A stretch of DNA of 64,000 nt from Gautieria morchelliformis. Lineage: Eukaryota; Basidiomycota; Agaricomycetes; Gomphales; Gomphaceae. Each line of letters begins with the position of its first letter. Positions within the stretch are counted from its first letter, which is position 1. The notes beneath the pieces are model-generated. The model saw only the letters and a program-made list of their open reading frames with translations. It had not been told where the DNA came from and ran no database searches. The stretch spans positions 62,001 to 126,000 of the forward strand of contig WHVA01000234.1 of the NCBI GenBank assembly GCA_015179125.1, in the 5' to 3' direction. Below, piece by piece: positions 10,810-19,840 of this stretch. Position numbers and translations under genes: made by a program.

Positions 10810-12866
10810 GGGCTGATATTCAGTTCGCCATGTTGTGGGCCTGTCTGAGTATATGCTGGGCCGGCCTGGCGTAGATGTGTCCGAGGGATTGGACGACTGC
10901 TTGGTTGTCGAGCAGCACTGTTGCCGAGCCTACCCCCCGCTCGCGGGCTAGGATCTCCAAGGCTAGGGTGACCCCAACTGCCTCGGCCTCGTATGTGGTG
11001 TGGTCTTTGAGCGTGCCAAGCTGGTATCACAGGGCCCGGATCCATTTGCCATTCCTATAGAGCACCGCCGCTGCGCCCGCCTTACCTTCTATCCCCGATC
11101 CATCCGTGTAGATTTTGGCGTCTGCATCATCGACTCGATTGTTGTCCTTGGATTCTTCCCTCAAGCCGGCTATGTCGGTTGTGAACAGGATTGGCGCGTC
11201 TGGTGCGTGGGAAGCTGGTGTTATGGTTTTGACGTTCTCAGGGTCGATGTGAAAGGTGTGGTATAGGGAGTGGAGTGGGGATTGGTGTCGCTTCACCAGG
11301 CGGTGGGCGCGCGACCTTATTGGCTTGTGCAGGGGGTGGGGTTTGGGGAGGGCTGCCATGCATGCTGCTCCCCAGTAGCAGACGTTGAGCAGTTGTAGCT
11401 CTATTGGTAGGATGTTCGCATGTACTTCCAATACATCAGTCACCGTCGTTTTCATTGCCCCCGTGATGGCAATGGCCACGATACGCTGTATTGATGTTAG
11501 CTTCCATACCACGTTCACTGACCCTGTGGCCCTCCTGCTTCCCTCTGGCCGCCGGATGGGCGTGTACCATACGTCTGCGGCGTATGAGAACTTAGGGACC
11601 GCTACTGCATAGTATAGTCGTTGCATAAGGCTTGCTTGCACACCTGTGGATGGCTTGGTTAGCCTGCGGAAAAGCAAGGTCCACTTAGCAGCCTTTGTGA
11701 CAGCTTTCTCCGCCTGTGCCCGCCATCTGAGCTCCTCGTCAAAGACCACCCCTAGGAACTTGTGGGCCATCTGTGGTTGTATGCTCGTGCCTTCATAGAC
11801 GAAGTCCGGTCTAGTCTCAGGGATGCTCTTCCCAGGGCGTGCAGGGTCAGGGGTGCATTGGCGAGAGAAGCACCCTACCGCGAATTTGGATTTCTTGAAT
11901 CTGGAGTTGTGTGTCTGCGTCCACTGTTTAGCTCCGTCCGGCTTTAGCAGCATGTCACTTAGGCTCTTGTATGCTTCCTCATATGTATCCCGTTCCACGT
12001 ATAGATTTGCATCATCCACAAAGGCCACTGCCGACTGTCCCTTGGCGGAGGCGACCTCCACTAGGTCTGCATTGTAGTATAGATATAGGATCATGGATAT
12101 TGGGTCACCTTGCCCTATTCCGTTGTTGATGGGGATCCAGTCAGATAGGTTGTCATCGAAACTGATCCTCGTGGGTCTGTCCGCAAGCATTCTCTCCACG
12201 AACTGTACGTACTCCTCCGGTACCCGCCGTCTTCGCATGTTGTGGAGGAGCCGGTCGTTAACTGCGTTCGGGAAGGCCCCTTCGATGTCTAGAAATAGCA
12301 TTGCGGCAACCTTCTTGCGGCGCCAGGCACCTTTGATTTTGTTGGCCAGGAGGTGGAGCGAATCTGTGGTTGTCCTCCCTGGCCGCCCCCCGAAGTGGTT
12401 CGCCGGCAGTAGTTGGTGTTTCTCTGTCATGTAGACCAGATTTTCCGTTACAATCGCAGGCAGGAGTTTTCCGATGGTGTTGAGCAGGGCTATGGGGCGG
12501 TAAGCCTTAGGCACGTCATACTCAGGCTTACCCGGTTTCCTCAACACCACGGTAATCCATGATTTCCAACTTCTGCTGTATGTCTGCAGGGCAAAAGTAG
12601 CGCGGAATATCCAGAGCAGGTACTCAGCTAGGTGGTCCACAGCCTCCTTCAGCACTACGTTGGGGATACCGTCGTCACCTGGGGCTTTGTAAGGCTTCAG
12701 CTTCGTGATTTGTCGGCGCAGCTGGCTCTCTTCTAGTTGGAAGCTGTGGGTGACCCTCCTGGGGTAGGTGTGGTCCTGCGGCACTTGTGATTCTGTCGGC
12801 TTTGGGGGGAAGAAAGTCGAGGCAAAGAGCTCGCTCTTTCTTGAATTGGTTTCCGCTGTTTTCAGG
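10810..12866 (-). pseudogene. LINE ORF2: reverse transcriptase and RNase H
   Basis: From the insertion point of the solo LTR, the minus strand encodes KTAETNSRKSELFASTFF, the RT fingers (YKAPGDDGIPNVVLK), FLDIEGAFPN, GIGQGDPIS and the catalytic AFVDDANLY. RNase H follows, with its first Asp in IYTDGSGIEGKAGAA. At about 11027 the frame meets TGA where Arg is expected (before YQLGTLKDHTTYEAEAVG). RNase H then continues in the same frame (TLALEILARER, LLDNQAVVQSL) until the sequence is lost near 10823. RT motifs are intact; the enzyme is dead by truncation. Confidence 0.85.
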
Positions 12867-13327
12867 GCGCGTGTATGGGATCCTGCTTTGCCGGTCAATT
12901 AGGAGAAATTCCATGTATTTTCGATATAGTGACCTTAAAATATAGCATACAGGTATTGCTATCATTGGGGATGAACTATTTAAACTTCCTCTAATTTCCT
13001 ACCATTTTTTCGCCATTTTTAACGAAGTCTTTGGCTCAAAACACTTCTATTCTGTTGCAGCAGAGTTATGAATCCACATGTATCCACAACTCTGCTTATT
13101 CAAACTCCGACGCGCGCGAACCCGAACTCGAACCTGTGGACACTTACGCACCCACAAACTCTGGCCAACCTACCGGTTCAGACTCAGCACTCTGGAAATA
13201 GCAATTTATTCCCAGGCCTCCACAACACAGTTTGTGCAATACAAACTCAGCCCAACCTATGCTACCATAGCAACAAGGCTATGCTAGGCTGTGCCATGAC
13301 TACACTCCTAAAATAGAATTAGGGTCA

Positions 13328-13716
13328 TGACTCACTGCCAAGCTGGAGTATTATTGGTCCAAAGTCTTGTGACTTGGGAAATGACTCCTGCATGACTCAG
13401 AGCCTGGCTCGGCACATGACTCATGCTTGAACTCTGGTGTATCTATGAAAGGTTGTGTTGAGCTAATCCTCTTTAAGAATAAGGGTGTATCTTATTCTTA
13501 GACATGACTCATGCCTGACTCACTACCCCATTTCTGCATGACTCACCCCCTAATCGTGGGGTGTGATTGGCCAACACATGCTCTGACTCACTACCCCATT
13601 TCTTTGTGACTCAGTGCATGACTCACATCCAAATCGTGAACTGCGATTGGCCAACACATGCTCTGACTCACTACCCTTTTTCTCAATGACTCACTACCCT
13701 ATTTTTTCGTGACTCA
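13328..13716 (+). promoter_or_regulatory. Cluster of 12 TGACTCA (Gcn4/AP-1-like) motifs in the LTR
   Basis: TGACTCA starts at 13328, 13393, 13417, 13505, 13516, 13539, 13584, 13607, 13619, 13664, 13687 and 13710. ATTGG (reverse CCAAT) occurs with it in GATTGGCCAAC at about 13565 and 13645. Part of the array is a tandem duplication of an 80-bp unit. TGACTCA is the classic site of the bZIP factors Gcn4/Cpc1 and AP-1. That such factors act here is inference from motif density and from the position 31-419 bp upstream of the TATA box. Confidence 0.6.
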
Positions 13717-13746
13717 TTCTAGTCTATTAATAGATGGTAGATACAA

Positions 13747-13753
13747 TATAAAA
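13747..13753 (+). promoter_or_regulatory. TATA box of the solo LTR
   Basis: TATAAAA lies within ACAATATAAAAGGAGGCC, the same block as at 2240 in the related LTR. Confidence 0.6.
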
Positions 13754-14411
13754 GGAGGCCTTACTGCCCACCTTTCATCAGCCAATACATCATCATCTAC
13801 TATCCACGTACCTCGTGTGACTTGCCAAGCTTGCACAGCTTACTAAGCTGCTAACCCCAGCTAGGGTTATTACACTTACTTAGTGTATTAATTCTCAGTT
13901 AAGTAGTTGCGTTTCTACTTAGCCACCCGGACTAACACTCCAGGTGAAATTCTGCAGAGTGAGTCTGACAATCGATTTCCTTGTCAATTAGCTCTCCAAT
14001 ACCCGAGACGAACTGATCAGTGACTTTCCTGTTCAGTGACTTTCACAAGTCACTTCTTAAACCCTAGTCGCTCGTTTATTGCAGTGCATTGACGTTAATC
14101 GGGTCAGTCCACTTACAAACTCTCCTGTGAAGCCATTCCTATCTTTTTGGAATACTTGGACCCCGATAGTCGTCCTCGAACCTACAGACTTTTAGTTTAT
14201 TGTTCAGTGCTGCTAAGAAACGTATTGCCTTCCATCCGTATTAACTTGGACTAGTTTTTAGCGGATTGCAACCAAGGTACAAATATTAAATTATTTCCGG
14301 AGTTGTGCTGCAGCATTGTTTAATATTCTTTGAGTTTCGTATACGACACGTTCTGATAGACCAAAGTGTTAGCTCTGACACCAAAGTCTTGAAGGGTTCC
14401 AAAACAGCGCG

Positions 14412-15671
14412 CTCTCTGTCTCTGACTCTCAGGGTGGGTATTCACAATTTTCCGCTGTCAGTCGCTGGGTTTGTGAGGTATTTATTGGCCGTCCAGAGGA
14501 GATTGTCGGCCAGGTCCTCGAGGTAATCCTCCCAGTGCTGTGTCTTTGCTTTTCTGATCGCCTCGCTGTATTTCTCTCTGACGCGTCTGTGCTCCTCATG
14601 TGACTGGTGGTCTGGGATGGTGCGGTGCTTGTAGGACTCATGGTTGGCCTTGTTCAAGGCTTTTTTGAGCGTTGAGAGCTCCTTGCTCCACCACCTGCGG
14701 GAGTGTGGGACCAGGTTTGACATGGGCACCACTTCCTCAATGGTGTCTTGTAGAGCCTGCATCAGGGAGCTTACCGCTGTTTCAAACATCTCCACCGACA
14801 GCAGCTCCCATGGTCCTGGTATTGACTCGAGATGCTCACCAAATGCTTCTCGGAATCGGTCCCAGTCGGTCATGCGGAAGTTGCGGAAGGGCCTGGGCGG
14901 CACCTGGGATAGCCCTATGTCAAGTATCGTGGTTATAGGCACGTGGTCAGTGCTGGGACCCCGTAAGCTTGGCCTGGTGTCGCAGGAAATGATGGAGTCA
15001 GTGATGTTGTCTGTGCAGAAAACATTGTTGACCCGTGTCCAGTTCTTTGTCGCCATCAATTGCAGGGTGGGTGTCCTTTTTGGCAGTGCCATGGCCAGGT
15101 TATAATCCGCCAACAGGGATATTAGCTCTTCAGCGTCTCTTGTGGCTCCGGCTGTGAATAGATGGTGATTGCGTTCCTCGTCCCACATGGGGTGGTGTCG
15201 GTTGAAGTCGCTGCACCAAAGCATGGCGTCCGTGTCAAGTCGGATTATGTTGTGGCGCTCTTTGTCGATGAATTGGTCCAGGACATGTAGCATGTTGGAA
15301 TGCTGGCAGTCGTTGTAGATGTTGAATAGGGTCGTCCTTCCCTGTGAGTGTTTGATTTGTATTGCCGTGATGTCGTTCGTCCCTTCAAGCGATATCTGTG
15401 ACCAGGTGTTCGTATCCATTCCAGTGTTGACCAGCGTCACTGAGCTCTTCACAGAGGCGTCAGTTAGGTGGGAGGATGGGTAAACAACTCGCCAGTTATG
15501 GTTCTCTTTTGTATTTCCGAGTGAGTCTATGTACAGTTCTTGAAGCAGGAGGACATCCCAATCTCTGTGAATAGGAGAGTTCAGTAGGTCGTATTGAGCT
15601 TTATCAGATTTGTTAAGGTTTTGTTGCCATATCCTCAGTCTCTTCGGTGCTGGTTCTAGTGTGTAAGACAT
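14412..15671 (-). pseudogene. LINE ORF2: APE-type endonuclease
   Basis: Starting at MSYTLEPAPKRLRIWQQNLNKS, the minus strand encodes an apurinic-endonuclease-like domain: QQNLNKS (Asn), LLQELYI (catalytic Glu), SDFNRHHPMWD (Asp/Asn; the usual G before DFN is S) and STDHVPI (Asp-His). This nuclease nicks target DNA for target-primed reverse transcription. Near the end, DSGKL is followed by TGA where Arg of the common GGKxRIPTL motif is expected; the frame then continues IPTLRVRDRERA to the LTR insertion. Confidence 0.85.
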
Positions 15672-15673
15672 TA
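15669..15673 (-). other. TAATG stop-start overlap between LINE ORF1 and ORF2
   Basis: On the minus strand the ORF1 stop TAA (15673-15671) shares its last A with ATG (15671-15669) that opens ORF2 at MSYTLEPAP. Such overlaps allow termination-reinitiation, known for some LINEs and viruses. Use of this mechanism here is inference. Confidence 0.65.
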
Positions 15674-17579
15674 GGATCGGCTGGGTGGGGGCAGCCCTGT
15701 GTTGTCTTCTGTGGTGTTTCCTCGGCGGGTCAGCCCTATTTCGTGGCTGTTGGGCGGGGTGGCGGGGCTGGTGCGTAGTGGGCTGTGGGCAGGGCTGCTG
15801 CCCTGTGGCTGGGGCGCAGGCAGTCGGAAGTCGAGCCTGGTTTGCTTGTACTTGCCCTTTCGATTGGTGGCCACCGTCCACCCACCTCCTTCAGTTTGAC
15901 CAGGCCAGGCTGAGGGCGGGAGCAGGGGTGGCACCAGTATTTTGATTGGGTGAGCTACCTGTGTCCACAGTTCATCAGTGGGAAAATATGGCATGGTGTT
16001 CTCTGTCAAGCGGGAGTTGAGCTCTGCACACTTAGCTAAGAACGTCGGGCACTCGCAGTCCCAACTTGCGTGGTCGTTGGTATCACATGAGGTGCATTGG
16101 TGTTTTGCTGGGTTGGTGCATGTTGCGGTCTTGTGTTGGTCGCCGCACGTCCCACATGTGTCGTGGGCCTGTGGGCATGCCAACGCCATGCGATTCCAAC
16201 CCTGGCACTTGAGGCATCTAGTGGGCTCTTTTTTGCACTTTTCTGCGTACACTCATTTCTGACATATGATCAGGCCGTCAGTAAGTGCTTTGTTTGCCAC
16301 CTGGGGCCCTGTGCAGGTCACCAGGGCATGTCCGCAGGTCTGGTTGGGCAACCTGCGGTGGGCTGGCTTTAGCCAGTGGGCATGGTCGATGGACCCGCAT
16401 GGCAGGGCGTTGACTTTTTCCACATGGCGCAGCTCAGTTTCCCTCTCCGGGCTGAAGTGGAGCGGTATGAACTGGAGGACGAGGGGGTACAGCCTGGCCT
16501 TGACCCTAGCGTCTGGCGCAAAGGCCGCTGTGAACTTAAGCCGGTTCTGGGCGGCGTTGAGCCATCTTGCTGCTTCTTCAGTGTTGAGCTCCAGCAGGAT
16601 GCCTCCATTGTTGAGTCTCCTGGCGCTTACTGTAGTGTGGTTTGTGTTCTCTCGCAACTGACCTATTGCTTCGTTAGCCATCTTTGCCAGCTCTGCATTG
16701 GATGCCCCCTCATGTAGCTGGCCCCCTGGTCCAGCAGCATCCAGCAGCACCTGTCGTAGCTTTATTCCCTCCCTGGCTCGGACTCTCACATCGAGGGCAG
16801 TCATCGGCTGGGGCTGGGCCTGGGTGGCTGGCGTTGTCTGCTGTGCCTGGGTCACAGCCTTATGGATTGCGTCCTTGTACATGTTCGTCATCTCAGAGAC
16901 CGTCGAGGTTGATGCGGCCACCATTGTCGAGGCTGCTTTGATTTCTGCCACCGCCGCCGTTGTGGCTTCTTTGACTTGGTGGGTGAGGGTGGCCACTGCC
17001 TCCGCTGCTGTTGTCGCTTTGTCTACTAGGGAGGTGGCCTCCCTTATTTTTTCTGTGAAGCCGTCGTTCTCTGAAGCCGTCGTTCTGCACTGCCAGTTGG
17101 GCGCCGACTAGTTCGGCTATCTTGCTGCCCTTTGCGTCGACGTCCAGGCTTTCCAGCACCATTGCAACTGACCTTATCGCATTGGTTGCCTGTAGTGGGA
17201 TGTTTTTGTACTGTGTGATTTGCAGGAGGGCGCTAGACATGGTGCTGATCGTCCATGGCACCCCTGGAATGGTCAGCAGTGTCTTCTCCAGGTAGAACTT
17301 ACCTCCTTCTGCATCTGAGATGGCCTGACCGGGAAGTGCTAAGATCTCGTCATGGGAGAGGGGGCCTGGTGCCGTCGTGCTGCCCCTCATTGTCAGCTGT
17401 GTTGTGCTGACCCTCTTCTCGCTCATCTCGACCTGCTTGGCCCTCGTCGCCTCTGTCGATCCACGGTGCTGGATCCGCCCACTGCTGTCTAGCTTAGTTT
17501 GTGCGATGGCTGGCGTCGCCACCCTGGCAGTGGGGGTGACGCGTCCTTTGTCCCCACCAGTCAGCGCGTCATTTGACAT
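15671..17579 (-). pseudogene. LINE ORF1 (Gag-like, three CCHC knuckles), frameshift and nonsense
   Basis: The frame starts near 17579 (MSNDALTGGDKG), passes a coiled region (TNAIRSVAMVLESLDV) and loses phase at a 16-bp tandem duplication (17053-17084). It then resumes as VATLTHQVKEATTAAVAE and DGLIICQK. TGA at about 16253 replaces an expected Arg before VYAEKCKKEPTRCLKC. Three zinc knuckles follow: CLKCQGWNRMALAC (the His is replaced by Arg), CGTCGDQHKTATC and CTSCDTNDHASWDC. ORF1 proteins bind element RNA; this one cannot be made intact. Confidence 0.8.
17053..17084 (-). repeat. 16-bp tandem duplication breaking LINE ORF1
   Basis: CTGTGAAGCCGTCGTT is followed directly by CTCTGAAGCCGTCGTT. 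Dropping one unit brings the two ORF1 frames into register (AVQNDGF joined to TEKIREATSLVDKA). Confidence 0.8.
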
Positions 17580-17740
17580 GGGAGCTGGGGGTCGTCTGAT
17601 GGTGTCTGGGTGGGTGTGGAGTGTTCCCCAGGTGTGTCTATGTATGTAACTACGGAGAGTATGAGAAGTAAAGCAGTTTGCGCCCCTTTTTTCTTTTGGT
17701 GGTGGTGGTCGGAGCGTAAAAAGTCCGTTACGCACTCTAA

Positions 17741-18112
17741 CTTTTGGCAGCCTGTTACTAAGTCTACAATATGCACAAACTTATGCATGGCTTCCTGTCT
17801 TGCTCTCCCAAGTCACATCCTGCTATATTGAGGAAAGATCATTTGTTTTGATCTGGAGCAAACTCCACCTAATTGAGACAGTGGATCTAAAGCTGGTACA
17901 GGATATTATCACCAAGCCTGTTTTCAGTGGATTGAAGAGAGATATTTTTCGATGGAGTGGGACTGTGGATCCTGTGGAGGGCAGCCAAGCAATTAGGGTG
18001 TGAATGGACCAACTGGATGAAATGGGACTACTTGTGTTCCACTGAGGAAAACCATATTAAAACTCAAATAAAGGGTATGATTTGTAGCTCATGTAGATAT
18101 AACCCAAGACAG
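17741..18112. other. Non-coding gap between LINE and MITE
   Basis: Nothing recognised; short open frames only, AT-rich toward the MITE. Confidence 0.4.
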
Positions 18113-18115
18113 TTA

Positions 18116-18509
18116 CACTGGAGGCATATAAATTTTTTCTGGTCTGAAAACTGTTCAAAAAACTGTAAAGCTATTCCAAATTTTTTTAGTGTTTTTAATG
18201 TAAAAGAAATTTAACAAAATCTTGTGTTTCTGTCAGAATTTGTTGAGCAAGAAAATTGTAAAAAAGTTTAATTTTTTTTGTAGGGTTTTTTATGTGGTTT
18301 TATAAGTTTCTTTGTGAAAACTCAAAGAAACCCATTAAAAACCCTGAAAAAAACTTTGAATTTTTTTACAAATTTCTTGCTCAACGTATTCTAATCAAAG
18401 AAATTTTATTATAGTTTTTTTTACATAAAAAACACTAAAAATATTTGGAAAACATTTACAGTTTTTTCAACAGTTTTTCAGACAAGAAAAGTTTTATATG
18501 CCTGCAGTG
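18116..18509. mobile_element. Fold-back MITE, 394 bp, TTA target-site duplication
   Basis: The two halves are imperfect inverted copies of about 190 bp: CACTGGAGGCATATAAA at the left end pairs with TTTATATGCCTGCAGTG at the right, and the match continues through GTTCAAAAAACTGTAAA, TTTTTTTAGTGTTTTT and GTTGAGCAAGAAA to a short centre. TTA flanks both ends (18113-18115, 18510-18512). The near complete hairpin, lack of any coding frame, AT richness and 3-bp TTA duplication point to a MITE mobilised by a PIF/Harbinger-type transposase. The superfamily is inferred only from the TTA duplication. Confidence 0.75.
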
Positions 18510-18562
18510 TTAGTTGATTTTGCCTTTATCCTCAGACATCTTCACATTGGAAACCATGGCAA

Positions 18563-19135
18563 CCTAGGCTGATGTGCCCTTCAGGCATTCTCTTGCACGG
18601 TGGCCACTCTGCATGCATATTAGGCAGAGTTGGTTATCCATGTGATGTTGGCATTCCACTGGTGTGAGTTTGTCATCCTTACTGAGCTTATCTGGTTTGG
18701 TTTTTTTCTGACCATCAGACATGCTGTTCCCTTTCAGTTTTTCCTTGCCTTTGCCTTGGTTATTATGGCCAGCATTGGCATTGGAGTTGATGGAACTTTG
18801 ACCCTGATGTTGGTCATTGTTCTGGCAGTCTCGGTTTTGGTTGGAGGACTTATTGATCTTGGCCTCAGGTTTGGGGGCGGAATGGGTCTCACAAGAGACT
18901 TCACTCTAGTGTTCCCAATACCTTTGGTTGATTTTCTGAATGTGGTCTCAGAGGTCATCAAGGGTTCGGGGTTTGTTGAAATGCACCATCTCATCTTTGA
19001 TTCACTTCAGCAAAGCCAGATAGGCATAGCTCTCTCTTCCATGAATACTGTGTAATCCGAAGCCCATAAAGGTTCATCAGTGAGGTCATCTGCCAGGTAG
19101 GACTCACAGTAATGGTTAAGAATGTAAGTTGTACT
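18563..19135 (-). pseudogene. Ty3/gypsy Gag C-terminal fragment
   Basis: Reading the minus strand gives SYLADDLTDEPLWASDYTVF, then IKDEMVHFNKPRTLDDL and HIQKINQRYWEH. An Asn/Gln/Ser/Lys-rich linker follows, then DDKLTPVECQHHMDNQLCL and a knuckle CLICMQSGHRAREC, ending in a stop. This order matches Agaricomycete Ty3 Gag. At least two in-frame stops and a missing middle show it is a relic. It lies between the MITE and LTR-like sequence. Confidence 0.65.
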
Positions 19136-19840
19136 TAAGACTCAACCCAAGGGCTGAGCCAAGATTTGGAAACAGAGGGCTTGGCTCAACTTTGTAGCTT
19201 GGGCCCACTACAGTGTTCCACCCTAATTTTGGGAAACAGACTTGGGTATGGATTTGGCTTCAAGCCGAGGTTTGGGAATGACTGTTACGACCTGTTCCCG
19301 AATCTGGACTGAAGCTCGGCTTCGGCTCTCGTTCGGGAACCTTGGGTTATTCTCGGCTTCCTTCCTGTTTCCCTTCGCACTTCATATCACCCCTGATTTC
19401 CTTTCCTAGTTAGTTCCCTGTTTGCCTGGCCCTTGTTTCCCTGACCATTGATCTGATCATGTTCTCTTTGTGACTCTGCATGCTACTTTACTACATAGAC
19501 CTCCAGTCCATGTACAGTAGCTCCTCAGTTCAGATATCGAATTAGCTTATCGTACTTAAGACCCTCTGCTTGATATTGAAATCCATATCTTGGCTTATAG
19601 CCAAGACCGCTCCCGAAATTAGGGCAGAACATTGAGTGGGTGCAACCCAAGAGGTTGAAGCCAAGCCCTCCGACCTGAGACCCGAGTTTGGCTTAGTGTA
19701 GCCGAACTGCAGTACGAACACAACCTTAACAGTATATCTGAACTCCCTACACTCTTTGTTCAGAATGCTGATTACCTGATCTTACACCCGTGCCGAAGGC
19801 AGCCATGTAACGCCAACAATTGAAGCTCGGTGTGCACCAG
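19136..19840. other. Probable LTR remnant next to the gag relic
   Basis: TGTTACGACCTG at 19283 resembles the start of many basidiomycete Ty3 LTRs, and it sits on the 5' side of the minus-strand gag relic. The stretch is rich in CTTGGCTCAA and GCCGAG-type words. I could not fix the right border or find a duplication. Confidence 0.3.

Larger units (their letters stand above)
12872..14406 (+). repeat. Solo LTR (1535 bp) inside LINE ORF2, perfect target-site duplication
   Basis: It begins TGTATGGGATCC and ends TTCCAAAACA, and is flanked by GCGCG on both sides (12867-12871 and 14407-14411). Removing it and one GCGCG restores the LINE frame across the junction (RERA then LKTAE). It is related along most of its length to the LTR at 1441-2915. 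It arose by insertion of a retrotransposon followed by LTR-LTR recombination. It carries an unusual array of TGACTCA motifs and tandem 80-bp subrepeats upstream of its TATA box. Confidence 0.9.
8272..17740 (-). mobile_element. LINE (Tad1-like: ORF1 with zinc knuckles, EN-RT-RNase H), full-length but dead
   Basis: Read on the minus strand there are, in order, ORF1 (17579-15671) with three CCHC knuckles; ORF2 with APE endonuclease, reverse transcriptase, RNase H and a C-terminal CCHC; then a 3' UTR with AATAAAA and a 34-nt poly(A) tail (seen as poly-T at 8272-8305). The combination APE + RT + RNase H fits the Tad1 clade known in fungi. It is interrupted by a solo LTR (12872-14406) and a second LTR (9269-10806), and carries three nonsense codons and at least two frameshifts. 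The 5' border near 17740 is approximate, and no convincing target-site duplication was found. Confidence 0.88.

Noticed and set aside
9264-10811. Target-site duplication of LTR copy A
   Set aside because: Flanks GTCTG and ACGGG do not match.
8240-17800. Target-site duplication of the LINE
   Set aside because: Only a 5-base GTTAC is shared near the two ends, too short and not adjacent to the tail.
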